From Desulfobacteraceae bacterium (GTDB taxonomy: Bacteria > Desulfobacterota > Desulfobacteria > Desulfobacterales > Desulfosalsimonadaceae): a stretch of DNA of 24,803 nucleotides. Positions 15,381-23,526 of the stretch are shown piece by piece. The first letter of the stretch is position 1; the number at the start of each line of letters is the position of its first letter. The stretch covers positions 1 to 24,803 of the forward strand of contig JAGXHH010000207.1 of assembly GCA_024636355.1 (NCBI GenBank), given 5' to 3'. The position numbers and the translations under genes were made by a program. The notes below the pieces were generated by a model, which saw only the letters and a list, made by a program, of their open reading frames with translations, ran no database searches and had not been told where the DNA came from.

Positions 15381-15410
15381 GAAAACGAACGGCGTCTTTA
15401 AGGCTTCAGA

Positions 15411-15689
15411 TTATTTCCCGCCGCGCTTGGATGCTTTAATCGGGTTGACCTTGGCTTTGGCTTCCGCAACCGCGTTTTGCACATGGGTGGCCAAATTACA
15501 GTTGCCGTTTTTCCATTTCACGGATGGGTCCGGGCAGGCTGAGCAGAACCAGCCGGTATCAAACTGGGCGCTCCTGTTGCAGCCATTGCAGGATTCAATA
15601 ATTTCAACACAACTTCCACCATTGAAATTACAACCTTTTTTGGTCATAAACGCGCAATCCATACCTTTTCGAGTCGTTTCACAGATCAT
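15411..15689 (-). CDS. PxxKW-type cysteine-rich small protein
   Basis: A 92-residue protein of unknown function with nine cysteines (positions 3, 12, 20, 27, 34, 37, 49, 52, 64), including two CxxC pairs (CNGC at 34-37, CSAC at 49-52), and the PSVKW pentamer (55-59) that names the family. The tail is basic and Ala/Lys-rich. I use the ATG at 15689, which has AAAGGGG about 10 bases upstream; the frame extends 20 codons further, but that part looks like leader. There is no signal peptide, so it is probably cytoplasmic, and the Cys spacing suggests metal or Fe-S binding (inference). It is a single-gene unit with its own promoter-like site and intrinsic terminator. I recall relatives mainly in sulfate-reducing Desulfobacterota. 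Confidence 0.75.
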   Translation of the reverse strand: MICETTRKGMDCAFMTKKGCNFNGGSCVEIIESCNGCNRSAQFDTGWFCSACPDPSVKWKNGNCNLATHVQNAVAEAKAKVNPIKASKRGGK

Positions 15690-15721
15690 ATCAAGTTTAC
15701 CCCTTTCTTGTTGATATAAAT

Positions 15722-15760
15722 ACGGCGCCGCAAACCAACCTGGGCGCACGGCGCCGCAAA
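15722..15760 (-). promoter_or_regulatory. Twin palindromic boxes in the leader of the Cys-rich gene
   Basis: The 13-mer ACGGCGCCGCAAA occurs at 15722-15734 and 15748-15760, 26 bases apart. Each box contains the 8-base palindrome CGGCGCCG. They lie 33-71 bases upstream of the ATG at 15689, inside the predicted 5' untranslated region. Possible roles are a repressor or activator site, or an RNA hairpin in which the two palindromes pair. Confidence 0.5.
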
Positions 15761-15808
15761 TATTTAAAAATGTGTTTACCTAATTGCCGCAATGGTAATC
15801 GGGACCAA

Positions 15809-15838
15809 GCTTTACAGCAAACTCGAACTGTTTGTCAA
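15809..15838 (-). promoter_or_regulatory. Probable sigma70-type promoter of the Cys-rich gene
   Basis: On the minus strand TTGACA (15838-15833), a perfect -35, is followed after 18 bases by TAAAGC (15814-15809), a fair -10. A start near 15802 would give a leader of about 110 bases that includes the twin palindromic boxes. Confidence 0.5.
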
Positions 15839-15970
15839 TCAAAAAATTCTCTAATTTTAATCGTCTTACAGGAGGATTAAATCGTTTACTTGCTTTTTTT
15901 TCAAAATATTGTAATTTTCCATACCAAACCGGCAGCTTTATACCGAACACATCAGCAAAGGCGAAAATGA

Positions 15971-16945
15971 ATGTCCATTGAACAAGCCGTTCAGGTACTT
16001 AAGACAGAAGCAGAAGGGATTCTGCAATTAATAGAACGGATCGACGAAAATTTTAACAGGGCCGTAGATCTCATCTACGGATCCCGGGGGCGGGTAATCA
16101 TAGCCGGTATCGGCAAGTCCGGCCTGATCGGCCGGAAAATCGCCGCCACATTAAACAGCACCGGCACCCGAGCCATTTTCCTGCACCCGGTGGAAGCCAT
16201 GCACGGAGATCTGGGCATCGTTTCCGACAACGATGTCTTTCTCGCCCTTTCCAACAGCGGAGAAACCGATGAACTGAACATCCTGCTGCCAAGCATCCGC
16301 AATGTCGGCTGCCCGATCATCGCGTTTACCGGAAATCCGTTATCCTTCATGGCCAGAAACAGCGATATAATAATTGATGTCGGTGTGGAAAAAGAGGCCT
16401 GCCCCCTCGGCCTGGCGCCAACCACAAGCACCACGGCCCAGTTAGCCATGGGCGATGCACTGGCCGTGGTACTGCTCGATAAACGCAAATTCAATTCAAG
16501 TGACTTTCAAAAATTTCACCCCGGCGGAAAACTCGGCCAGCGGCTTTCTTATAAGGTCAGGGATATCATGCTCGTCGGCGATGTTGTACCGATTGCCGTC
16601 AAAGGCATGTCCCTGGAAAGCGCCCTGCCGGTAATGGACGAAAAGAAACTCGGTGTTATATTCATTACCGACGACAATGAAAGACTGCTCGGCATCATAA
16701 CCGATGGGGATGTCCGACGCATGGCGGTAAAGAGGGCAATCGCATATGAAAAGCCGGTAGAATCCATAATGATTAAAAACCCGAAAACCGTTTTTCCGAA
16801 AACGCCGCTTTACGAAGCCCTGAACATCATGGAAACCCATCAAATCACGATCTTGCCGGTGATTGAAACCGATCAGCGGATTATAGGAGCCCTGCACCTG
16901 CACGACATTCTTGGCAAGGGCGCCTTGAAATTCAACGGAGTGTAA
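15971..16945 (+). CDS. kdsD: Arabinose-5-phosphate isomerase (KdsD/KpsF/GutQ family)
   Basis: Converts D-ribulose 5-phosphate to D-arabinose 5-phosphate, the first committed step to Kdo, the sugar joining lipid A to the LPS core. The 324-residue product has the family layout: an SIS sugar-isomerase domain (about 30-180) with AGIGKSGLIGRKIAATL (45-61), HPVEAMHGDLG (72-82) and SNSGETDE (94-101), a FHPGGKLGQRL linker, then two CBS domains (about 205-324). Full length, no defects. The start is ATG at 15971; an out-of-frame ATG lies 4 bases earlier. It is followed after 24 bases by the phosphofructokinase gene, so the pair is an operon linking pentose and hexose phosphate metabolism to LPS. KdsD, GutQ and KpsF have the same reaction; the LPS context favours KdsD. 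Confidence 0.93.
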   Translation: MSIEQAVQVLKTEAEGILQLIERIDENFNRAVDLIYGSRGRVIIAGIGKSGLIGRKIAATLNSTGTRAIFLHPVEAMHGDLGIVSDNDVFLALSNSGETDELNILLPSIRNVGCPIIAFTGNPLSFMARNSDIIIDVGVEKEACPLGLAPTTSTTAQLAMGDALAVVLLDKRKFNSSDFQKFHPGGKLGQRLSYKVRDIMLVGDVVPIAVKGMSLESALPVMDEKKLGVIFITDDNERLLGIITDGDVRRMAVKRAIAYEKPVESIMIKNPKTVFPKTPLYEALNIMETHQITILPVIETDQRIIGALHLHDILGKGALKFNGV

Positions 16946-16969
16946 ACAAAAAAAAGCAGGAAAACTCAT

Positions 16970-18307
16970 ATGGCCAAGCTAAATCCTTTCGATGTTCTCG
17001 ATACTCACATTGAATCGCTCGGAGAAGCAAAAATTGATTCACCGATCATTCGTGAATTAAGCGGTGTAAGCGAAGATATTTTCAAAGAGGATTCCGAAAA
17101 AATTCTCGTTGATGCCGACCCTTACAAAATCATGGAAATCGTCAAAGCCGGAAAAGTACCGCCGGCCTTTGAACTCGCCGGACCAAGAAGAAAAATCTAC
17201 TTTGATCCGAGCAAGTTAAAATGCGCCCTGGTGACCTGTGGGGGGCTCTGTCCAGGACTAAACAATATCATTCGTTCGATCGTACTCGAACTCTACTATA
17301 TATACCGGGTGAAGCACATTTACGGGATCCGATACGGTCTGCAGGGATTTATTCCGGAGTACTGCCATGATGTCATGGAGCTCAGTCCGGCCAGCGTCGT
17401 GGGCATCCATGAAATCGGCGGCACTATCCTCGGCTCATCCCGGGGCCCCCAGGATATCGATGCCATTGTCGATTGCCTGGAACGAATGAATATCGGCATC
17501 CTGTTCATGATCGGTGGGGACGGCACCCTGATGGCGGCATCCAAGATCGGCCAGACCATCAAGGAACGCAAATTGAAAATCAGTGTGATCTGCATCCCGA
17601 AAACAATCGATAACGACATTTACCTGGTTTCGAAATCTTTCGGATTCGATACCGCCGTTGATATCGCCACCGAAGCGATCAAAGGCGCTCACAAGGAGGC
17701 CGAAGGTTATCCCTATGGCATCGGGTTTATCAAACTCATGGGACGGCACTCCGGGTTTATTGCGGCTACGGCCACTCTTGCCCAGCAGGATGTAAATTTT
17801 GTTTTGATCCCGGAAATCGATTTCGACCTGGAAGGGGAAAACGGTTTGCTGACAAAGCTGGAAGAGCGGCTGCTGCAGCGCAAACACGCTGTGATACTGA
17901 TTGCAGAAGGCGCCGGTCAGAAATTCTTCGATACCTCTAAAAAGGAATACGACGCATCCGGCAACCTGAAACTCCATGATATCGCGGTTTTTCTTCAAGA
18001 CCGGGTCAAGGGGTATTTCCAGAAGAGAAATCTGGATATAACATTAAAATATATAGATCCGAGTTATATGATCCGCAGCCTGCCCGCAAATTCAAACGAT
18101 CACGTATATTGCACATTTCTGGGAAGGGATGCCGTCCATGCGGGAATGGCCGGAAAAACAGACGTGATCGTCGGCCACTGGAATGATTACTTTGTCCATG
18201 TCCCCATAACGCTGACCGCTGGCAAACGCAAACACGTCGATTCGGGGGAAAAACTCTGGCAGACCGTACTTGAAGCTACAGGCCAGGGCAGCTTGGTCAA
18301 CCCATAA
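16970..18307 (+). CDS. ATP-dependent 6-phosphofructokinase (clade-X, TP0108-like)
   Basis: Phosphorylates fructose 6-phosphate to the 1,6-bisphosphate. At 445 residues it is longer than E. coli PfkA (320) and carries an N-terminal extension of about 80 residues, like the plant/trypanosome/spirochaete group. Seen: VTCGGLCPGLNNIIRSIV (88-105), GGDGTLMAA (182-190), PKTIDND (210-216), GFIKLMGRHSGF and IPEIDFDLEG. In this superfamily, Gly at the GGDG position favours ATP, whereas pyrophosphate enzymes have GGDD; the Lys in PKTIDND is shared by PPi enzymes and the ATP-using clade X. The Gly-plus-Lys pairing points to ATP. AGGA lies 7 bases before the ATG. Cotranscription with kdsD is likely. Confidence 0.92.
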   Translation: MAKLNPFDVLDTHIESLGEAKIDSPIIRELSGVSEDIFKEDSEKILVDADPYKIMEIVKAGKVPPAFELAGPRRKIYFDPSKLKCALVTCGGLCPGLNNIIRSIVLELYYIYRVKHIYGIRYGLQGFIPEYCHDVMELSPASVVGIHEIGGTILGSSRGPQDIDAIVDCLERMNIGILFMIGGDGTLMAASKIGQTIKERKLKISVICIPKTIDNDIYLVSKSFGFDTAVDIATEAIKGAHKEAEGYPYGIGFIKLMGRHSGFIAATATLAQQDVNFVLIPEIDFDLEGENGLLTKLEERLLQRKHAVILIAEGAGQKFFDTSKKEYDASGNLKLHDIAVFLQDRVKGYFQKRNLDITLKYIDPSYMIRSLPANSNDHVYCTFLGRDAVHAGMAGKTDVIVGHWNDYFVHVPITLTAGKRKHVDSGEKLWQTVLEATGQGSLVNP

Positions 18308-18335
18308 GGTTTAAGGTTCAAGGTTCAAGGCTGCT

Positions 18336-18385
18336 GGTTCCCAAGCTCCGGCTTGGGAACCCGGTTTCAGGAAGCTCCAGCTTCC
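18336..18385. repeat. Two adjacent hairpins with an AGCTCC(A/G)GCT core
   Basis: A perfect 11-bp stem (GGTTCCCAAGC at 18336-18346 with GCTTGGGAACC at 18351-18361, loop TCCG) is followed at 18370-18385 by GGAAGC-TCCA-GCTTCC. Both share the AAGCTCC(A/G)GCTT core, so they look like two copies of one short palindromic repeat. Just before them is a short tandem of AAGGTTC (about 18306-18330). They lie between the convergent pfk and lipoprotein genes and could stop transcription from both sides, although there is no clear T-run. Confidence 0.7.
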
Positions 18386-18408
18386 ATGCGCTCTTCCCAT
18401 GCCCGCCG

Positions 18409-20460
18409 CTACCGTCGAATCTCCTCAAACCGGCCCCGCTTGATGTCGAGCAGATATATTTCCTTTTCGGCTTCGCCATTTCGTGCAAATTTTGTTATCC
18501 CGGTTACTCCTTCAAAGGCGGGCATGTCCAGCAGGGCCTCTTTTAATGTCTGCCGGTCATTGATCTCCGGACGAGCAATCAGATCAAACAGAATGTTTGC
18601 AGTATCATAACTGACCGCTTCGATAAATTCCGGTGAATGCCCGAATACAGCAGTATACTCGTCGACAAAGCGTTTAACGCCGGGATCCTGACTATTAGCG
18701 AAAAACCCTTCCGGAATAACGGCTTTCCGGATCTGATACCGGGCAATATCAATCAGTTCCTGTGAATGCCAGAGATTGGTTCCCAGCAGATAAACATCCT
18801 TTATGTCATAATACCGCAATTGCGGTATTATCAAACCGGCCTTCCGGGGGGAATCGGGAATAAAGATGGCATCGAAATCAACTATCGGCTCCGGTTCAGC
18901 ATCTTCTGTTTCAACCGATTCCTCCAATTCAAAAGGCGCCCGTCCAACCATTTCTCCCGTTCTTCTTACCTGACCCGGCTGTCCGCCGATGATCGCATCA
19001 TCGTTAAAGAGGTTGTACGGCATCCTCTCCGCTTCAACCAGCGCCTCGATATCCTCCGATGTAATCTCCGCCCGTTTCAGATCTTCGGGCAGTTCATAAT
19101 AAAGGCCGACCAGCTTTTTGATCGATTCCGAAAAATCGGTATGCGCCGGGTTATAGCTTTCCAGACCGACGATTTCGCCGCCATTTTCAATGAGTGCGTC
19201 CCAGAACAAATTCAGAAATGTCCGGCCGTACACCTCGTCGGGATAAAGCACGGCAAATCGCTTAAGCCCAAGAGTTCCCATTGTATATTTTACCAGGATT
19301 TCCACTTGCATTTGCGGGGTGAGGAAATTGCAAAAAATATAATCGCCAATGTCCACATCCCCGGGCTTCTGCGTCATGGTAATCATTGGAATCCCCAGCT
19401 TCTGAGCAACCTCCGCAGCAGTCGTGGCGGTGACCATCGGACCGATGATCGCCGCAACCCGCTGTTCGGAAAGTTCGTATACCGCCTGCGATGCCAGGTC
19501 AGGATCTCCTGCGGTATCTCGAACGATCAGCTCAAAAGGCGGGTCAGCAACGTTGCGCTTTCCGGATTCTGATAACGCGAATTCTATTGCACGCAAAGCC
19601 TGACGACCAAAGGCTTCATATTTTCCGGAAAGCGGCAGCAGACATCCGATGCGATGCCCCTCAAAAAACGAAGCGGTCCGAAGGGACTCTATTCGTTTTT
19701 CGGCAAATTCGATCAATTCATGGCGGGGGTAAGTCTCTATGAATCGGGACAACACGGAATGGGCTTCCCCGATACGCCCTTGTGCCATAAGGTTTGTCCC
19801 GAGCTGATACATGAAATAGGCACTTGGCGGCTCCCCATTCAGCCGTTCGAGCATCTTCCGAATATCGGCCGGTTCCTGAAATGAAAGTGCTGCGATCAGC
19901 CGTTTGCCCACCAGACGGCGCTGCGCTTTCTCAGCCATGTCAAATGCCTTAAGAAAATGGAGCAGCGCTTCCCGATAGGACTCCATAGCCATATGCGAAT
20001 CACCGACAATCAAGTCGATTCTCAATCGAATGTCCCGGGGCAAACGCTCCGCCTCAATACCTTCGGAATACGCAATGGCCCAACGAAAGGACCCTTCCTG
20101 ATAATATGTGTAAAGAATCTCGACCCGGGCTCTTTGGTTGAAATCCGTTCCAGGGTATTTTTCAATCAGTTCCGCATAGACATTACGTGCCTGTTCATAA
20201 TGCTTCTCCTCAGAATAAATCTTTCCTATTTTCATCAGAGCCGCCGGTGCAAGTCCCGAATCGGGATATTCGGAAAGGTATTCCCGGTAAAGCACCAGGG
20301 CTTCCTGGAAATTCTCGTTCCGGAAATTCTTTTCAGCCGTTTCAAACAGCGTCTCTTCCGGTGACGGCGCTTTCAGGTCTTTAAATACGTTGCCGATTTG
20401 CGCACAGGATGCACAACACAAGATAATTAATATAAATAGAATAAAATACTTTCGTTTCAT
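18409..20460 (-). CDS. LpoA-like lipoprotein: TPR region plus periplasmic-binding-protein domain
   Basis: A 683-residue predicted lipoprotein. A short basic N terminus and hydrophobic stretch lead to Cys19 (CASC lipobox, with a slightly unusual Cys at -3); Ala at +2 suggests outer-membrane sorting. Residues about 35-260 form TPR-like helical repeats (EALVLYREYLSEYPDSGLAP is one). From about 269 (HRIGCLLPLSGKYEAFGRQA) a type I periplasmic-binding fold runs to the end, interrupted by an acidic insert (about 460-540, ESVETEDAEPEP). This domain order matches the LpoA family, which activates the class A penicillin-binding protein PBP1a from the outer membrane, and also branched-chain amino-acid receptor-like lipoproteins. 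No ABC permease or ATPase genes are nearby, which favours the LpoA-like reading. Monocistronic as far as visible. Confidence 0.8.
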   Translation of the reverse strand: MKRKYFILFILIILCCASCAQIGNVFKDLKAPSPEETLFETAEKNFRNENFQEALVLYREYLSEYPDSGLAPAALMKIGKIYSEEKHYEQARNVYAELIEKYPGTDFNQRARVEILYTYYQEGSFRWAIAYSEGIEAERLPRDIRLRIDLIVGDSHMAMESYREALLHFLKAFDMAEKAQRRLVGKRLIAALSFQEPADIRKMLERLNGEPPSAYFMYQLGTNLMAQGRIGEAHSVLSRFIETYPRHELIEFAEKRIESLRTASFFEGHRIGCLLPLSGKYEAFGRQALRAIEFALSESGKRNVADPPFELIVRDTAGDPDLASQAVYELSEQRVAAIIGPMVTATTAAEVAQKLGIPMITMTQKPGDVDIGDYIFCNFLTPQMQVEILVKYTMGTLGLKRFAVLYPDEVYGRTFLNLFWDALIENGGEIVGLESYNPAHTDFSESIKKLVGLYYELPEDLKRAEITSEDIEALVEAERMPYNLFNDDAIIGGQPGQVRRTGEMVGRAPFELEESVETEDAEPEPIVDFDAIFIPDSPRKAGLIIPQLRYYDIKDVYLLGTNLWHSQELIDIARYQIRKAVIPEGFFANSQDPGVKRFVDEYTAVFGHSPEFIEAVSYDTANILFDLIARPEINDRQTLKEALLDMPAFEGVTGITKFARNGEAEKEIYLLDIKRGRFEEIRR

Positions 20461-20776
20461 ATCCCGTCATCAACTTTAAGAGGTTATTTAATATCTTCTT
20501 ACTTCAGCAAAGAACCGGGGAAAAGTCGAATGGCTTACAAGATTGAGTTCTTCTTCCGCGAGGGCATATATGGGTGTATCAATTTTCAACACGGCAGATG
20601 GGCCATTTCATGAAGCCATCAGTCTTGACACCTACCATATCAGGCATATATAGTACAGGTTCTATTAACATGACTACCGAAGCATGTGCAACGGTGATTT
20701 CCGGGTGGCCCATTCCTGCTGCTTTCAATCCAGGCGCCTGCCTCTTATCGTAATCCCACAGTTAAGGATTTGTCGA
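20461..20776. other. Divergent intergenic region with a plus-strand promoter
   Basis: 316 bases between the divergent lipoprotein and DUF4124 genes. The DUF4124 frame can be read back 31 codons to 20684, but that part has no ribosome site and spoils the signal peptide. It contains the promoter listed at 20625-20654. I see no clear minus-strand promoter and no small gene. Confidence 0.45.
20625..20654 (+). promoter_or_regulatory. Sigma70-type promoter of the DUF4124 gene
   Basis: A perfect -35 TTGACA (20625-20630) with TATAGT (20649-20654) after 18 bases; TATATA at 20647-20652 is an alternative -10 with 16-base spacing. A start near 20661 gives a leader of about 115 bases. This is the best sigma70 match I noticed in the window. 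Confidence 0.6.
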
Positions 20777-21595
20777 ATGACGACCAAACAATACGGCAAT
20801 TTTGTATTTTTATCGGTTCTACTATTATGTTTCCAAGCCATTCCAACTTCCGCGGAAATTTACAAGTATATCGATGATAACGGCATCATCCATTATACGG
20901 ACAACCTGACCACTATCCCATCGGAATACCGATCACAACTCGAACAACAGGTAAAAAAAACGGCACCGGCACCGGCACCGGCCATCGAAACCAGGACTTC
21001 ATTGGAAAAACGTCTTCCTCCAAGGGACACAAATGAAAGCAAATTGGAGGTATCCGGCCTGGATCGTCATGCGACCGCGCTATCGGAATCCGGTCCTTCC
21101 GCCGATATGGCATTGCCCCCGGATTCAAAACAGTCTTCCATCGGATCGGACAAATTGCCGATTACCGAAACAGAAAAACCAATTAAAGAAAATATTGAGA
21201 CTTCCGGAACTTCCGATTCAGACCACGCACCATCGCTTACAAATCCCCCTTCGGATGCACCCTCCGAGGTCTCGCAGCCCGATGTGATCAAACCGGCAAC
21301 CGAGCAGGTCAAAGCAATCTCCGGGGAAGAGGTTAAATCCGAACGGATCAGGCAGCTGGGCGAGCAAAAAAACACGCTGGAAGAGAAAGTAAAGCAGCTG
21401 GATCAACAATACCGGACCGTTCTTGAGGAACGTAAACGATTGGAAGACCACCGCAAGAGCCTGACTTCCAAAGCCGAAATCGAAACATACAATCAACAGG
21501 TACAGCAGCTCAATGATAAAATTCAAGAGTACCGCAGCCGGCGGCAAACACTTGAATTTGAGGTCAGGACATTCAACGATTCAATTATTCGATAA
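20777..21595 (+). CDS. DUF4124 domain secreted protein with C-terminal coiled coil
   Basis: A 272-residue exported protein of unknown function. A signal peptide (residues 1-26, cut after TSA) precedes the DUF4124 motif EIYKYIDDNGIIHYTDN (27-43), a short beta module common at the N termini of envelope proteins. A low-complexity Pro/Ser/Glu-rich linker follows (about 60-185), beginning with APAPAPA encoded by tandem GGCACC units, then a long coiled coil (about 190-270) rich in Gln, Glu and Lys. I start at the ATG at 20777, with AAGGA 8 bases upstream; it also gives a proper signal peptide. The gene has its own promoter and is convergent with the wbpM-like gene 23 bases away, with no obvious terminator between. 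A periplasmic scaffold role is only a guess. Confidence 0.82.
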   Translation: MTTKQYGNFVFLSVLLLCFQAIPTSAEIYKYIDDNGIIHYTDNLTTIPSEYRSQLEQQVKKTAPAPAPAIETRTSLEKRLPPRDTNESKLEVSGLDRHATALSESGPSADMALPPDSKQSSIGSDKLPITETEKPIKENIETSGTSDSDHAPSLTNPPSDAPSEVSQPDVIKPATEQVKAISGEEVKSERIRQLGEQKNTLEEKVKQLDQQYRTVLEERKRLEDHRKSLTSKAEIETYNQQVQQLNDKIQEYRSRRQTLEFEVRTFNDSIIR

Positions 21596-21618
21596 TAAAA
21601 AAGAACTTTTGCCCGGCA

Positions 21619-23526
21619 TCAATTGACCACCTCTTCCGGGCTGTGAAATTCCGGTACAAGTTCCCGGAAAATCTTTCGGATCGCTTCGGTATCCTGTTTT
21701 TCAGCCGCAGCGGTCAGTATTTCAAGTTTTGCCCGCATCTCGTCAAGATCGCAGGCGGCCCCTTTCAAGACCATGATCTTCTCGTGGTCGGTAGGCTGAA
21801 TCCCTTCGCCTGCCGTAATCAGTTCCTCATACAGCTTTTCCCCGGGGCGCAGGCCTGTATACTCTATTTTAATATCCGCATCCGGAACAAGTCCGGATAA
21901 CCGGATCAAATCTGTTGCCATATCCACGATTCGAACCGGCTCTCCCATATCCAGAAGAAAAATCTCGCCACCCTTCCCCATCCCACCGGCTTGAAGGATC
22001 AGCTGACAGGCTTCCGGAATCATCATGAAATACCGGGTCATTTCCGAATGGGTTACGGTTATCGGACCGCCTTCCCGGATCTGTTTCTTAAAAAGCGGAA
22101 TCACACTTCCGGCACTGCCCACCACGTTTCCAAATCGCACGCAGACAAACCGGGGGGTTGCACCGGGAAAACATGCGTTCTGATTCTGCACGATGATTTC
22201 CGCCACCCGTTTGGATGCGCCCATGAAATTCGTCGGCCGCACCGCCTTGTCCGTAGAGACGAAAACGAACTGTTCCACGTTAAAATTCCTTGCTGCTTCC
22301 ACCACGTTCATGGTGCCGAAAATATTGTTTTTCACCGGATTCCACGGCTGAGACTCAAGCATGGGGACATGCTTGTACGCCGCGGCATGAAAAACCGTCT
22401 GCGGCTTGTATTTCCGAAATGCAAAATTTACCTGGGCAACATCCTGGACATCGGCGAGCAGTGGAATAATCCGTATCTGAGGAAAATTCTTCCGGAGCTC
22501 CATTTCAATTTCATAGAGCGCATTTTCCCCCCGATCGAATAAGACAAGCATCTTCGGGCAAAATCGCAGGATCTGGCGGCACAGCTCCGACCCGATCGAT
22601 CCGCCCGCCCCGGTCACCAGCACACACTGGTCCCGCAGGTAAGCGCCAATCCGGTTTTCATCCAGCCGAATGACCTCCCGTCCCAGCAGGTCGCGATACG
22701 CCACTTCCCGGATGGCATTGATGGAAAGGCGGCCGTCGATCAACTCCCTCATACTCGGGACGGTCTTGAATGGGATACCGCTTTGTTTGCAGCATTCCAC
22801 GATCCGCCGCATTTGACGACCGTGGGCCGAAGGCATGGAGATCAACGCCTCGTCGGCTGCCACTCTTTCGGCAACCGCCTTGATTCGGTCTACGGACCCA
22901 AGCACGGGAATCCCATGTATCTTTTTACCGATCTTTACCGGGTTGTCATCAAGAAAGCCGACCACCTGGTATTGGAGACGACCATTGTCCCGAATCTCCC
23001 GATACATTTTCTCCCCGCAGTCGCCCGCCCCTATGATCAGCAGTTTCTTCTGGTCTTTTGACTGATTCCGGATCCAATTAAATGCATTAATAAAAGCAGT
23101 ACCTGGCGATTTCTCTTCCCTGATCCCCTCGAAATAGAAACGGACGCCAACCCGAAAGCCTGCGACCATAAGAATGGTCAACAACCAGTCGATCACGAAT
23201 ACCGAACGGGAAAAACCCTCAAACCTGTTGCTCAAAAGTAAGGCAAACACAATGACAAGGGTACTGGAAGTGGCCGCTTTTATGATGTTGATCAGATCGG
23301 CGATGCTGGTATACCGCCACATCCCGCGGTATAGATCAAAAAGGTAGAAAAGAATGAGCTTGACAAACAGGACAACCGGCAATGCATTTGTAAACAAACG
23401 CCACTTGTCGGCGGTAATTTCCAGATCAAACCGGACCAGGTGAGCGATATATAATGCACCCGTAAAAATAAGGATGTCAATAAAGACAACAATGAATAGA
23501 TTGGCGTACTTTTCAATTAAATACAA
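21619..23526 (-). CDS. Membrane-bound nucleotide-sugar 4,6-dehydratase (WbpM/CapD family)
   Basis: A 635-residue inner-membrane enzyme that would convert UDP-GlcNAc to UDP-2-acetamido-2,6-dideoxy-4-hexulose, the precursor of QuiNAc/FucNAc-type O-antigen sugars. Four hydrophobic segments (about 8-130) precede a first Rossmann-like region (KLLIIGAGDCGEKMY, 161-175) and then the SDR domain: VLVTGAGGSIGSELCRQ (302-318, NAD binding), STDKAVRPTNFMGASKR (424-440), with Met435 and Lys439 in the place of the usual SDR Tyr-x3-Lys, as is known for WbpM-type enzymes. The only usable start is TTG at 23526 with a weak AAAAG upstream; an in-frame TAA lies 12 codons above. It is downstream of a wbpL-like gene on the same strand, the order found in the P. 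aeruginosa O-antigen locus. Confidence 0.92.
   Translation of the reverse strand: MYLIEKYANLFIVVFIDILIFTGALYIAHLVRFDLEITADKWRLFTNALPVVLFVKLILFYLFDLYRGMWRYTSIADLINIIKAATSSTLVIVFALLLSNRFEGFSRSVFVIDWLLTILMVAGFRVGVRFYFEGIREEKSPGTAFINAFNWIRNQSKDQKKLLIIGAGDCGEKMYREIRDNGRLQYQVVGFLDDNPVKIGKKIHGIPVLGSVDRIKAVAERVAADEALISMPSAHGRQMRRIVECCKQSGIPFKTVPSMRELIDGRLSINAIREVAYRDLLGREVIRLDENRIGAYLRDQCVLVTGAGGSIGSELCRQILRFCPKMLVLFDRGENALYEIEMELRKNFPQIRIIPLLADVQDVAQVNFAFRKYKPQTVFHAAAYKHVPMLESQPWNPVKNNIFGTMNVVEAARNFNVEQFVFVSTDKAVRPTNFMGASKRVAEIIVQNQNACFPGATPRFVCVRFGNVVGSAGSVIPLFKKQIREGGPITVTHSEMTRYFMMIPEACQLILQAGGMGKGGEIFLLDMGEPVRIVDMATDLIRLSGLVPDADIKIEYTGLRPGEKLYEELITAGEGIQPTDHEKIMVLKGAACDLDEMRAKLEILTAAAEKQDTEAIRKIFRELVPEFHSPEEVVN

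Noticed and set aside
16970..18307. Pyrophosphate-dependent phosphofructokinase
   Set aside because: PKTIDND alone suggested PPi, but the GGDG (not GGDD) motif points to ATP, as in the plant/trypanosome clade.
20684..20776. Longer DUF4124 protein start at 20684
   Set aside because: No ribosome site; it would bury the signal peptide behind 31 unrelated residues. The ATG at 20777 has AAGGA at good spacing.
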